A program made the translations under genes and the position numbers. The notes under the pieces were generated by a model, which did no database searches, was not told where the DNA came from, and saw only the letters and a program-made list of their open reading frames with translations. Of a stretch of 64,000 nt of DNA, positions 26,976 to 36,142 are shown piece after piece (the first letter of the stretch is position 1; every line of letters begins with the position of its first letter). The stretch lies in NCBI GenBank assembly GCA_964445575.1, contig CAYULB010000002.1:1-64000 (forward strand), in the 5' to 3' direction. This DNA comes from WJMT01 sp964445575 (GTDB lineage Bacteria; Acidobacteriota; Aminicenantia; Aminicenantales; Aminicenantaceae).

Positions 26976-28223
26976 CTATTCATAACGAAGGGATACCATG
27001 GGGTCCACTCTAGCTGCTTTCTGAGCTGGAAATATGCCAAAGAAGAGTCCCACTGATACAGACACGAAAAGCCCCAGACCTACGGACCACAGAGTGACTG
27101 TTGCCGGCAGAGGGGTGGTGACTCTTACCAGCAAAGCAACTGCAAATCCTATGAGAAGGCCGGCGGTCCCTCCGACTCCAGTTAATATTATGGATTCTAT
27201 AAGAAATTGGTTCTGGATATCAGAAGAGCGCGCCCCAATGGCTTTGCGTATCCCTATTTCTCTGGTCCTTTCTTTGACCGTTACCAGCATAATATTCATG
27301 ACTCCAATTCCCCCTACCAACAAACCGATAGAGGAAATCACAATCATCACAAGATAAGCGGCGCCAGTTAACTGGTTATAAAGGTCAAGGATAGTTCCCT
27401 GCCCATAGATAGCAAAGTCATTGGGTTTGCCTACGGGAACTTTTCTTCTCTGGCGGAGGACATTGATGATCTGGTCTTTAGCTTCTTCATAAAATTCATG
27501 CTTTTGAGGAACAGCTACAATCTCAATACTGCTCAAATCATAGGGAAAGTGCTTCATGGCCGTGGTCAAGGGAATCGCTGCAATATTATCCCTGCTCTGC
27601 CCAAACATAGCCCCCCTTTTTTCCATCTGCCCTATGACTGTGAATCTGTGTGCTCCGATCCTGATCTCTTTTCCTATAGGATCTGTATGGGGAAACAGAG
27701 CTTCTTTAACATCAGCCCCTAGAACACACACCTTGGTGCGGTGAATCATATCAGATTCTGAAATGAAACGTCCTCTCTCAGGAAGATAAACAGAAATGAC
27801 ACTGGGAAAGCTTTCATTCATGCCGATAATGATGGTATCTGTGGATTCTGTCCCCCGATATTTAATGGGAATGCTCTCGAACAAGGATACCGTGAGGTCA
27901 ACACCCACTGCTTTGACCAAAGGACATTCCCTTTTTATAGCCATGGCATCCTCAAAGGTCAGGTCTTTTCTCTGCCTTCCTTCTTCGGACATATTCCCCA
28001 CATTGATCCCGGGTTCATACTTGCTGATCATGATTACGTCTGGTCCTACAGATTCCAGCTCACTGAGAAAAGATTTGTTCAGCCCCTGTACCACTGAAAC
28101 CATAGCTATCACAGTCATGACTCCAATCATGATTCCCAGAAGAGTAAGAAATGACCTGAGTTTATGGGAAATGATAGATTCCAGGGACATCTGAAACACG
28201 TCTTTTAGAATTCCTATTTTCAT
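26976..28223 (-). CDS. MacB/FtsX-type ABC transporter permease (second of a pair)
   Basis: 415 aa. An N-terminal transmembrane segment (after ESIISHKLRSFLTLLGIMIG) is followed by a MacB periplasmic core domain (about 50-260) and three C-terminal membrane segments. VTVKERTREIGIRKAIGARS is the cytoplasmic loop that contacts the ATPase. Probably exports a lipid, peptide or lipoprotein-type substrate. Its ATG overlaps the stop of the following similar gene (28220-29455) by 4 bases, so both are made together. No ATPase gene is adjacent. Confidence 0.87.
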   Translation of the reverse strand: MKIGILKDVFQMSLESIISHKLRSFLTLLGIMIGVMTVIAMVSVVQGLNKSFLSELESVGPDVIMISKYEPGINVGNMSEEGRQRKDLTFEDAMAIKRECPLVKAVGVDLTVSLFESIPIKYRGTESTDTIIIGMNESFPSVISVYLPERGRFISESDMIHRTKVCVLGADVKEALFPHTDPIGKEIRIGAHRFTVIGQMEKRGAMFGQSRDNIAAIPLTTAMKHFPYDLSSIEIVAVPQKHEFYEEAKDQIINVLRQRRKVPVGKPNDFAIYGQGTILDLYNQLTGAAYLVMIVISSIGLLVGGIGVMNIMLVTVKERTREIGIRKAIGARSSDIQNQFLIESIILTGVGGTAGLLIGFAVALLVRVTTPLPATVTLWSVGLGLFVSVSVGLFFGIFPAQKAARVDPMVSLRYE

Positions 28224-29455
28224 AGACTCGACCTCAATGCTTCTATGGGATCCTGCCTGGATGCCTTATTTGCTGGATAAATGCCGAAAAAAATTCCTAT
28301 GGATGCAGATACCACCACAGCCACTACAATAGACACAGGGTCTACACGGGAAGGAAGCGCGGTGGCCGAAGAGATGATTTTGGCCAAGACAAAACCGAGA
28401 ATGATCCCAATACTTCCTCCAATAGTGGATAAAGTCGCAGCCTCAATAAGGAACTGAAAAAGAATGTCAATTCTTCTTGCTCCCACGGCCATTCTAATTC
28501 CTATTTCATTGATCCTTTCTGTTACCGAGACCAGCATGATATTCATGACCACGATTCCCCCTACTATGAGAGCTAAAGAAGAGATAGCAATCATGGCAAA
28601 ATAAATCCCTGTGGTGGCGCTTTTATATATCTGAATGAACTGGTCTGAGGTCTGAAATGAAAAGTCATCCGGCTTGTCAAAGGGAATATGTCTTTTAGTC
28701 CTTAAAATAGTCCTCACTTCTTCCTGGGCCAGAATCATTTGTTCCTGAGATTGAGTGTGTATATTTATGTTGATGGTCCTTCGTGATCCGTAAGCTTTAT
28801 GGAATGTGGTTATGGGAATACGGACATAATTGTCCTGACTCATTCCCAATATCTTTCCCTTTGCTTTGGCAGCTCCAATGACCCTGAAGTGATGATTTCC
28901 AACTTTGATCCATTTCCCAAGAGGATTGACGTAGGGGAACAGGTTTTCTGAAACATCTGCCCCTATCACACACACTCTGTGTGAATGGTCTTCCATTTCC
29001 TTCAGAATGTGGTGTCCGTATTCAAGCTCTTCCACGCTTCCGATCAAATGATCCACATAAGTAGCGCCTCTTACTGAGACATCCTTTAAAGACCGGCCTT
29101 TGTATTTGACTGTACGGCTGGTGCTCAGCGTGGCTCCAACCAGTTCACAGTATTTACATTGATCTCGGATGAGCCTCATATCATCCAGAGTCAGGTCCTT
29201 TCTTTTGAGCTGTTCTCGATAATCCTGAAGAGAGGTCCCCACAAACGAAAACTTCGATACAGAAAAGTCATTAGCTCCATAAAAAGACATCTTTTCATAA
29301 ACATAATCATTAAGACCCTGAATGATCGAAACCACAGCAATAATGGTGAGAACCCCGATTATGATCCCGAGGAGGGTAAGAAATGTCCTTAATTTATTCC
29401 CCCACAGAGAACTGATCGACATGGAAATGGATTCACTGATATGCACTCTTGCCAT
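28220..29455 (-). CDS. MacB/FtsX-type ABC transporter permease (first of a pair)
   Basis: 411 aa with the same architecture as its neighbour: SISSLWGNKLRTFLTLLGII then a membrane segment, a periplasmic core and three C-terminal segments with VSVTERINEIGIRMAVGARR. The pair probably forms a heterodimeric exporter that must borrow an ATPase encoded elsewhere; the LolD gene at 16450 belongs to another operon. The periplasmic core contains a CKYC pair (about residues 98-101) not seen in the partner. Confidence 0.86.
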   Translation of the reverse strand: MARVHISESISMSISSLWGNKLRTFLTLLGIIIGVLTIIAVVSIIQGLNDYVYEKMSFYGANDFSVSKFSFVGTSLQDYREQLKRKDLTLDDMRLIRDQCKYCELVGATLSTSRTVKYKGRSLKDVSVRGATYVDHLIGSVEELEYGHHILKEMEDHSHRVCVIGADVSENLFPYVNPLGKWIKVGNHHFRVIGAAKAKGKILGMSQDNYVRIPITTFHKAYGSRRTININIHTQSQEQMILAQEEVRTILRTKRHIPFDKPDDFSFQTSDQFIQIYKSATTGIYFAMIAISSLALIVGGIVVMNIMLVSVTERINEIGIRMAVGARRIDILFQFLIEAATLSTIGGSIGIILGFVLAKIISSATALPSRVDPVSIVVAVVVSASIGIFFGIYPANKASRQDPIEALRSSL

Positions 29456-29613
29456 TTTCTTTGATTTCCTGCTAAACTTCTCTTTCTAATTCAGATAAAA
29501 TAGATTTTAATTCTACAATATTCCTACGAAATGAAAAAGAAAAGGTTCAAATCAGAGCCAGGTTCATTAAATCAGTATAATAAAATCGGGATAATAAAAA
29601 CAGGAGGAAACTA

Positions 29614-30192
29614 ATGAAAGACAATCAGAGAATCTGTTATGTTTTTGAAAAACCAGGGAAAGAGAACACCCAGAAGACCCTAGAAATCGCTGCTCAAAAA
29701 GCAGAAGAACTCAACATCGAAAACATCATCATTGCCTCTTCCTCTGGACAGACAGGTCTAATGGCCGCTCCTTATTTCAAGAACAGAAATCTAGTGGTAG
29801 TCACTCATTCCACTGGATTCCTAAAACCCGGTCACCAGGAACTCAAAAAAGAACAGAAAATAAAGCTGGAGAAAGCCGGGGCAAAAATTTTAACGTGTCA
29901 GCATGCCCTGGGAGGAGTGGGAAGAGCTGTGAGAAAAAAGCTGGGAACCTATCAATTGGAGGAAATCATCGCCTATACCTTAAGGATTTTTGGCGAAGGA
30001 ACCAAGGTAGCCGTTGAAATAGCTCTCATGACCGCTGATGCTGGTCTTGTCCTTCCCTTTAATGAATGCATCTCCATTGGAGGTACCGGACAGGGAGCAG
30101 ACACAGCAGTGCTTTTAAGGCCAGTACATGCCCAGAACTTTTTTGATATGAAGGTCATAGAGATTTTTGCCAAACCCAGCCTCATAAGCTGA
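29614..30192 (+). CDS. Pyruvate-kinase C-terminal-domain-like protein
   Basis: 192-aa stand-alone protein with the alpha/beta fold of the pyruvate kinase C-terminal domain. NTQKTLEIAAQKAEELNIEN, IIIASSSGQTGLMAAPYF and VVVTHSTGFLKPG match this group, and the last strand region is ISIGGTGQGADTAVLLRP. It has no catalytic pyruvate kinase barrel. Comparable free-standing proteins occur in archaea and anaerobic bacteria and have no assigned reaction. ACAGGAGG precedes the ATG at 29614. Single gene, convergent with the AlaX gene. Confidence 0.7.
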   Translation: MKDNQRICYVFEKPGKENTQKTLEIAAQKAEELNIENIIIASSSGQTGLMAAPYFKNRNLVVVTHSTGFLKPGHQELKKEQKIKLEKAGAKILTCQHALGGVGRAVRKKLGTYQLEEIIAYTLRIFGEGTKVAVEIALMTADAGLVLPFNECISIGGTGQGADTAVLLRPVHAQNFFDMKVIEIFAKPSLIS

Positions 30193-30210
30193 AATTCAAA
30201 GAAAAATCCT

Positions 30211-30233
30211 ATTATTCAAAATTCAAGAATAAT
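30211..30233. terminator. AT-rich hairpin between convergent genes
   Basis: ATTATTC and GAATAAT form a 7-bp stem with a 9-base loop in the 52-bp gap between the PK_C-like gene and the AlaX gene. It is a plausible weak bidirectional terminator. Confidence 0.3.
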
Positions 30234-30244
30234 TCTTTATATCC

Positions 30245-31447
30245 TCATGTAAGAGGGATGGAATCTGAAGCTTTACTAAGAGCCAATTCCAATTTGTCTA
30301 TCTCTTCCCCCACCAGCTCAACCAGAGAGGGGCGGCCCCCTCCTTTAACCTTCATGAGAGAAGAAATCTCAGGGATAAGCGTCCGCATATCTAAATCAAT
30401 ATCTTCAGACCGAGCTAAAACCATATGGCATCTATCCTCTTGGAGAAGACCAAAAAGGACACAAAATCCTGAATTTTTGATGATATCAAGAGCCAGATAG
30501 CGGATCTGCTCCTTGCTTTTTGCTTGAAAGATTTTTTTGATAACAGGACCTTTCGCCTCCTGAATTATCCTGTCAGCCTCGAACTGATTTAATTTCTCAG
30601 ATATTTTTCGATTCTTTTTTTTCTGGGCTTTTAAATCCGAAAAAAGTTTTTCCACAGCCTCTGGAACTTCTTCTTCATGAGACGATAGTTTAACCGCCGC
30701 TTCCGTGATTAACCTGTGTTTTTTGTCATAATCCCTAAAAGCCCTTCGCCCACAAACAAATGTGAAGCGAAGATTCTGTCTTATCCTTTCCTGCCCTATT
30801 ATTTTGATCAGACCGATTTCACCCGTGTGGCGAGGGTGGGTGCCCCCACAAGCAGAATAATCAAATCCCTCTACTTCAACAATCCGGATCAGCCCATTCT
30901 TCTGAGGAGCCTTCCTCAGCGGAACCTCCCCACTCCTTTCTTCAGGTAAAAAATAAGTCTTGATCTCCCGGTTCTCAAACACGATATTATTAGCCATCTC
31001 TTCCAATTTAAGCTGTTTGCTTTCTGAAATATTCTCAATATTGATATCCACTGTAGAAATGCTTTCTCCTAAATGAAATGAGACTGTTTCTCCGCCCAGC
31101 AATTTATAGAAACACTGTGAGAGAACATGCTGACCCGCATGCTGCTGCATGTGATCAAACCTTCTCCTCCAGTCAATCTTTCCCCTTACCTTTTTAGAAG
31201 AGAGTTCTCCTTCCAACACATGTATGATTTCTTGACCTTTTTCAAATACTTCCAGCACTTCAACACCATCTATTTCTCCTTTATCTGCTGGCTGACCTCC
31301 TGATTCCGGATAAAAACAGCTCTGGTCGAGAACCACCCAATACTGGCCATTCCTTGAAATCACGCTTTTAACTTCAGCCTCAAACTCTTTCCTGTAGGGA
31401 TCTTCAAAATAAAGCCTTTTGGTCCTGCTGCCCATTTTATCACTCAT
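30245..31447 (-). CDS. Alanyl-tRNA editing protein AlaX (long form)
   Basis: 400-aa free-standing editing protein that hydrolyses mischarged Ser- or Gly-tRNA(Ala). A domain similar to the AlaRS beta-barrel (LDQSCFYPESGGQPADKGEI) is followed by the zinc-binding editing core with H99 and H103 (DHMQQHAGQHVLSQ) and the second zinc motif SACGGTHPRHTGEIG. The C-terminal part has a coiled coil and a DHHA1-type domain (GFCVLFGLL, then KGGGRPSLVELVGE). The gene starts within the stop codon of rnhC (TAATG). Confidence 0.9.
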   Translation of the reverse strand: MSDKMGSRTKRLYFEDPYRKEFEAEVKSVISRNGQYWVVLDQSCFYPESGGQPADKGEIDGVEVLEVFEKGQEIIHVLEGELSSKKVRGKIDWRRRFDHMQQHAGQHVLSQCFYKLLGGETVSFHLGESISTVDINIENISESKQLKLEEMANNIVFENREIKTYFLPEERSGEVPLRKAPQKNGLIRIVEVEGFDYSACGGTHPRHTGEIGLIKIIGQERIRQNLRFTFVCGRRAFRDYDKKHRLITEAAVKLSSHEEEVPEAVEKLFSDLKAQKKKNRKISEKLNQFEADRIIQEAKGPVIKKIFQAKSKEQIRYLALDIIKNSGFCVLFGLLQEDRCHMVLARSEDIDLDMRTLIPEISSLMKVKGGGRPSLVELVGEEIDKLELALSKASDSIPLT

Positions 31448-32124
31448 TAGGTTTCATCCACATTGACCGCATCCAAAATTCTCTGGGTCAGTTTAAAATG
31501 ACTTTTAGCCACTTTTTTTAAAACATCAGCGCCGTAAAGTCTAACCAGTTCCACTCCCGCCTGCTCAGACCTGGGAGAAGAACCTTTGGGAAGCTCGACC
31601 TTAAATTCACTTGACAACAAATACAGCCTTCTCAAAAACTCGCTTCTTGCCAGTATAGAGGCTGCAGCCACAGCCATATCTTCCTCTGCCTTTGTCTTCT
31701 GCTCCAGTTCAATGTTTCTCCCTTTTTTCATCAATGCATTGAGGACAAATCTTTGATCTCCAAACTGATCAGTGACGGCAAGAGTGCAGGGAACTTTTTC
31801 CAGGATATTCTCAATAACTCGGGAATGAGCCCAGGCAAGAATACGGTTGAGATTTCTTAGCTTTAAATAAAGTTCATTGTACCGTTCCGGTCCAATGGTG
31901 ACGATGGAGTGAGTGTATCCGTCTCTAATCTGCTTGGATAATTCTCTGGTTCGATTATCAGAGACCCTTTTGCTGTCTTTCACTCCCAGTTCCGTAAGAA
32001 CTTTTTCCTGTCCTTCTGGCAGAAAAACCCCGGCCGCAACCAGCGGGCCAAAATAATCGCCTTTTCCAGACTCATCAGTCCCGATATGCCCTCTTTCAGA
32101 CTCAAACAGACTCGATTGCCTCAT
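31447..32124 (-). CDS. rnhC: Ribonuclease HIII (short form)
   Basis: 225 aa. Cleaves RNA in RNA-DNA hybrids. The active-site segment HIGTDESGKGDYFGPLVAAG, with D17 and E18, and the later VTDQFGDQRF aspartate are typical of RNase HIII and not HII. The usual N-terminal TBP-like substrate-binding domain of about 80 residues is missing: the catalytic domain starts at residue 14. The start at 32124 is preferred over an upstream TTG because AAGGA lies 8 bases away. An intergenic repeat lies 50 bp upstream. Confidence 0.85.
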   Translation of the reverse strand: MRQSSLFESERGHIGTDESGKGDYFGPLVAAGVFLPEGQEKVLTELGVKDSKRVSDNRTRELSKQIRDGYTHSIVTIGPERYNELYLKLRNLNRILAWAHSRVIENILEKVPCTLAVTDQFGDQRFVLNALMKKGRNIELEQKTKAEEDMAVAAASILARSEFLRRLYLLSSEFKVELPKGSSPRSEQAGVELVRLYGADVLKKVAKSHFKLTQRILDAVNVDET

Positions 32125-32173
32125 CAAGCTTATCCTTGGTTCATGAATGACCCAGGTTATTGATTTCTATTTT

Positions 32174-32431
32174 AACCTGACCTATTCATAAAAAAATGGC
32201 GATATTTTCATTATCGCTCTATTTTCAGCAATGTACAAGAATTTTTCAAGAACAATGTCTTAAACATTTTTCCTGTTTGAATTTTTTATTTTAATCGCCA
32301 TTTTTTTACCATTAAGGCGAGCCGATCTCACGGCATCTGCTTCGTTGCAGGGCATTCGCAGTGAAAGACCACGACTTCATGCCCTGGCGCCTCGCATCTG
32401 CCGCAATTTCGACTCGTGAATAATTCAGGTT
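32174..32431 (-). repeat. Full-length intergenic repeat, copy B (258 bp)
   Basis: Inverted relative to copy A at 59587-59848 and roughly 85-90% identical to it by eye. Terminal inverted repeats: AACCTGACCTATTCA (32174-32188) and TGAATAATTCAGGTT (32417-32431). An internal 15-bp perfect inverted repeat, TAAAAAAATGGCGAT (32189-32203) with its complement at 32294-32308, frames an AT-rich part. The GC-rich part holds CAGGGCAT/ATGCCCTG, an 8-bp stem. There is no open reading frame or transposase. The CoA-transferase gene takes its TGA stop from the terminal repeat at 32425-32427. Confidence 0.85.
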
Positions 32432-33723
32432 AATAAATTTCTACTTTTTGCTTCTTTAATCAAATCATCCCTGAATTTGGGATGAGCGATTTCAATCAGA
32501 GATTTAGTTCTCTCATGTAAGTTTTTTCCATGAAGGTAGGCGACTCCGTACTCAGTGACCACATACTCCACATCAGCTCTGGTTGTCACCACCCCAGAGC
32601 CTTTTTTAAGATAAGGAACAATCCGGGAAAACTCTTCCTTTTTAGCGGTAGAAGGAAGGGCGATGATGGGTTTTCCTTTTTTAGAGTGGGCTGCTCCCCG
32701 AATAAAATCAACCTGTCCTCCAAAACCACTGTAAATGTACTTTCCGATTGAATCAGAACACACTTGTCCTGTAATATCGACTTCAATAGCTGAATTGATG
32801 GCCACCATTTGGTCATTTCTAGATATGATAAAAGGATCATTGGTGTAATCTGTGGGATGGGCTTCAAAAACAGGATTGTTATTGGCAAATTCATACAGTT
32901 TTTTCGATCCAAGAATAAACGTTAAAATGATCTTATTGGGATGATAGGTCTTTTTTGCCCCTGTGATGACTCCGGATTCTATGGCTTCCATGACTCCATC
33001 TGAAACCATCTCTGTATGACTTCCCAGGTCTCCCCGGTTCTTTAAAGCTGAAAGAACCGCGTCTGGTATCCCGCCAATTCCCAACTGCAGAGTGGACCCA
33101 TCCTCAATCAAATCTCCAATATACGCCCCGATCTTCCTTTCCACTTCACTAAACGGTTTTTTCTGAAGCTCTGGGAGAGGTTCGGAAACTTCCACAATCT
33201 TATCTATTTTAGACACGTGGATAAAAGAATCCCCTAGAACCCGAGGCATCTGGTCATTTACCTGTGCTATCACCACATCTGCAGTCTCGGCTGCGGACTT
33301 GGAACAAAGGACTTCCACTCCATAACTCATAAAACCGTGTTCATCAGGGGGAGACAGATGAAGCAGAGCCACGTCAATGGGCATCTGTCTGGAATAAAAC
33401 AATTCAGGTATCTGATGAAGAAATATAGGAATATAATCCGCTCTCCCATCATTAATGGCTTTTCTGTCGGCAGGACCCACAAATAAAGAGTTGTGTCTGA
33501 AATGCCCTTCCATTTCAGGCTTAGAAAAAGGGTCATCTCCCAATAAAAGGACATGCACCAATTCAACAGTTTTCAATTCATCCTTTCTTTCCGCCAGAGC
33601 ATTCGCCAGTACATAGGGAGTGGCTGCGTTTCCACTAATATAGACTCTTTGCTTGCTCTTAATTTCTGAAACAGCTTCTTCCGCACTTACCAGCTTTTTT
33701 TTGTACTCATCAACCCAGCTCAT
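32425..33723 (-). CDS. Acetyl-CoA hydrolase/4-hydroxybutyrate CoA-transferase family protein
   Basis: 432 aa class I CoA-transferase. It starts WVDEYKKKLVSAEEAVSEIK and contains FLHQIPELF, VALLHLSPPDEHGFMSYGVE, LQLGIGGIPDAVLSAL and the catalytic-glutamate neighbourhood SAIEVDITGQVCSDSIGKYI with YSGFGGQVDFIRGA. It moves CoA between acyl groups such as acetate, butyrate or 4-hydroxybutyrate. ATG 33723 is preferred because GGAGG lies 6 bases upstream. It is the last gene of the redox operon, 67 bp after the NfnB-like gene. Its last codons and stop lie inside repeat copy B. Confidence 0.88.
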   Translation of the reverse strand: MSWVDEYKKKLVSAEEAVSEIKSKQRVYISGNAATPYVLANALAERKDELKTVELVHVLLLGDDPFSKPEMEGHFRHNSLFVGPADRKAINDGRADYIPIFLHQIPELFYSRQMPIDVALLHLSPPDEHGFMSYGVEVLCSKSAAETADVVIAQVNDQMPRVLGDSFIHVSKIDKIVEVSEPLPELQKKPFSEVERKIGAYIGDLIEDGSTLQLGIGGIPDAVLSALKNRGDLGSHTEMVSDGVMEAIESGVITGAKKTYHPNKIILTFILGSKKLYEFANNNPVFEAHPTDYTNDPFIISRNDQMVAINSAIEVDITGQVCSDSIGKYIYSGFGGQVDFIRGAAHSKKGKPIIALPSTAKKEEFSRIVPYLKKGSGVVTTRADVEYVVTEYGVAYLHGKNLHERTKSLIEIAHPKFRDDLIKEAKSRNLLT

Positions 33724-33790
33724 TAACATCCTCCATGATTAACAGAATCATATATGAACAAAATTATTTTGACAAGATAAGAAACCAAGT

Positions 33791-35287
33791 TCAAGAAGAA
33801 AGATACTTGTGGATTTCTCCAGCTGCTACTCGAGCATCCCCCATTGCTAAAATCACAGTAGCTCCACCCCGGACAATATCTCCTCCAGCATACACTCCTT
33901 CTAAACTGGTAGCCATGGTTTCCCAGTCCACCTCTACATTTCCCCATTTCCCGATTTTAAGTCCTGGAGTGACTTTCCCTATCAATGGATTAGGGCTGTT
34001 CCCTATGGACACGACCACCAAATCCACTTCCATTATAAATTCAGACCCTTTAATAGGAATAGGTCTCCGCCTGCCCGAAGAATCCGGTTCACCCAGCTCC
34101 ATCTTTATGCATTCCATAGCTTTAACCCTGTTGTTTTCATCACTGATATAACGGACGGGATTGGTAAGGAAATGAAACTTTATTCCTTCTTCTTCTGCAT
34201 GATGGACCTCTTCCACTCGTGCTGGCATCTCTTTTCTGGAACGGCGGTAAACAATGGTAGCTTCTTCTGCACCCAAGCGTTTGGCTGTTCTTACAGAATC
34301 CATGGCGACATTTCCCCCACCCAGAACAACCGCTCTTTTACCTAAAAAGACAGGAGTATCATACTCAGGAAACTGATTGGCCCTCATTAAATTAACCCGG
34401 GTCAAGTATTCATTTGCTGAATAAATGCCTATTAAATTTTCCCCGGGTAAACCCATAAAGTTGGGAAGCCCGGCACCTGTTCCTATATAAAAAGCATGGT
34501 ATCCTTGCTTTTTTAACTCCTTTATGGTCATGGTCATACCAACCACAAAATTCATCTTGAACTCAACTCCTAATTTTTGGAGATAATCGACTTCTGCATC
34601 CAGGATGAAATTGGGCAGTCTGAACTCAGGAATCCCATAAGCCAGCACTCCACCCGGAACATGAAGGGCTTCAAAAACAGTAACCTTATGCCCTTTCTTT
34701 GCCAGTTCCCCTGCAACGGTCAATCCTCCCGGACCTGAACCGATCACTGCTACCTTACGCCCGGTAGAAGGAGATATCCTTGGAATATGGACTTTTCCTT
34801 CTTCTCTTTCATAATCCGATGCAAACCTTTCCAGATTCCCTATGGCTACAGGACTTCCGGTTGCTTTTTTCAGATTGCACAATTCTTCACACTGGATTTC
34901 CTGGGGGCATACTCTTCCGCACACAGCGGGAAGACTGTTTGTTTCTTTTAACTTCTGCGCACTTTCCAGAAATTTTTTCTTTTCAATCAATTTGACAAAA
35001 GAGGGAATATCAATTCCTACCGGACATCCCTTGATACACTGGGGATTGGCACAATCCAAACATCTCATGGCTTCTCTGACTGCTGCCTCTTCATTCAGCC
35101 CCTGATTGACTTCTTTGAAATCTTGATTGCGTTCTTCTGATCCTCTTTCCGGCATAACCTGCCTGGAGATCTTCATACGCTCTTTAGCAGAAATAGATTT
35201 TCGCAGTTCCTTGCGCCATTCCTCATTAAAAGTCTTTTTAAGTTCTTCTTTGAGTTCTGGAGAAAGTTTTTTCTTGTCTTCTCCCAT
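33791..35287 (-). CDS. NfnB/GltA-type NADPH-dependent flavoprotein
   Basis: 498 aa, glutamate synthase small-subunit family (NfnB, homotetrameric GltA, SudA). The N-terminal domain binds two [4Fe-4S] clusters: AMRCLDCANPQCIKGCPVGI and AVCGRVCPQEIQCEELCNLK. Two dinucleotide folds follow: VIGSGPGGLTVAGELAKKGH for FAD and VVLGGGNVAMDSVRTAKRLG for NADPH, the latter followed by RRSRKEMPAR, a typical phosphate-binding arginine cluster. The next gene upstream (35306-36142) encodes the NfnA-like partner. Together they resemble the bifurcating NADH-dependent ferredoxin:NADP oxidoreductase. Confidence 0.88.
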   Translation of the reverse strand: MGEDKKKLSPELKEELKKTFNEEWRKELRKSISAKERMKISRQVMPERGSEERNQDFKEVNQGLNEEAAVREAMRCLDCANPQCIKGCPVGIDIPSFVKLIEKKKFLESAQKLKETNSLPAVCGRVCPQEIQCEELCNLKKATGSPVAIGNLERFASDYEREEGKVHIPRISPSTGRKVAVIGSGPGGLTVAGELAKKGHKVTVFEALHVPGGVLAYGIPEFRLPNFILDAEVDYLQKLGVEFKMNFVVGMTMTIKELKKQGYHAFYIGTGAGLPNFMGLPGENLIGIYSANEYLTRVNLMRANQFPEYDTPVFLGKRAVVLGGGNVAMDSVRTAKRLGAEEATIVYRRSRKEMPARVEEVHHAEEEGIKFHFLTNPVRYISDENNRVKAMECIKMELGEPDSSGRRRPIPIKGSEFIMEVDLVVVSIGNSPNPLIGKVTPGLKIGKWGNVEVDWETMATSLEGVYAGGDIVRGGATVILAMGDARVAAGEIHKYLSS

Positions 35288-35305
35288 CTTATCAGTTTTC
35301 CTTAA

Positions 35306-36142
35306 TCATTTTCTCGGTTTCTTTTTCCTTTCCCAATAACACAGGGAACGAATCTCATCATCAAAATAGGACTTCCTTCGATAAAAAAGTTCATTCCAAT
35401 CCACCTGATGCCCATCAAACTCAGGACCATCCACACAGGCAAATTTGGTGTCTTCTCCCACTTTTAAACGACAGGCACCGCACATTCCGGTCCCGTCTAC
35501 CATAATGGGATTCAAATTCACGTATGTATTTATCTCAAACGGCTTAGTTGCTTCAGAACATGTATACATGAGATAAGTGCAACCAATGGATACAACTCTG
35601 TCAATCTTGTTTTCCTTTAAAACATCTTTGAGAACTTTGGGAATATAATCCCTGCAGTCGTAAAATCCATCCCGGGCTGATACAAAATACTGATCACTGA
35701 TTTCTTTAAATCGCTCTTCCCAGTAGATAAGGTATTTTGCCTTGGCATCGATAAGGGTTATCACTTTGTTTCCGGCTTGTTTCAGGGCTCTGGCTATGGG
35801 ATAAATGGCTCCAATCCCATAGCAGCCCGCTGCACAAAGAACAGTCCCGAATCGGCCGATTTCTGCAGGCTTTCCCAGGGGCCCCACACAAACAGAAATC
35901 TCATCACCGGTTTTAAGCCGGGTAAGTTTCTGGGTGGAGGTCCCCACTGCCATGAACACACAGGTTATAGAACCTTGTTCCTTATCCCAATCAGCCAAGG
36001 ACAAAGGTATCCTTTCCCCTTTTTCATCTGGCATGAGGATAACAAACTGACCAGGTTTGCATTTTTTAACTATATCCGGAGCTGATATTTCTATCATATG
36101 AATATTGGGCACCAGTCTTTTTCTATTTAAAATTTTAACCAT
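35306..36142 (-). CDS. NfnA-type FAD/NAD-binding iron-sulfur subunit
   Basis: 278 aa, sulfide dehydrogenase/dihydroorotate dehydrogenase electron-transfer family. It has a ferredoxin-reductase FAD domain (CKPGQFVILMPDEKGERIPL), an NAD domain (LCAAGCYGIGAIYPIARALK) and a C-terminal [2Fe-2S] motif in GTGMCGACRLKV, followed by FACVDGPEFDGHQVDW. Start ATG 36142 has GAGG 6 bases upstream and overlaps the preceding stop (TAATG). With the NfnB-like neighbour it forms a transhydrogenase-type pair fed here by a NuoEFG-like module. Confidence 0.88.
   Translation of the reverse strand: MVKILNRKRLVPNIHMIEISAPDIVKKCKPGQFVILMPDEKGERIPLSLADWDKEQGSITCVFMAVGTSTQKLTRLKTGDEISVCVGPLGKPAEIGRFGTVLCAAGCYGIGAIYPIARALKQAGNKVITLIDAKAKYLIYWEERFKEISDQYFVSARDGFYDCRDYIPKVLKDVLKENKIDRVVSIGCTYLMYTCSEATKPFEINTYVNLNPIMVDGTGMCGACRLKVGEDTKFACVDGPEFDGHQVDWNELFYRRKSYFDDEIRSLCYWERKKKPRK

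Noticed and set aside
32200..32308. Intrinsic terminator inside repeat copy B (GCGATA/TATCGC followed by a T-run)
   Set aside because: The short hairpin exists only in copy B and not in copy A, so it is more likely a by-product of the long internal stem than a conserved terminator.
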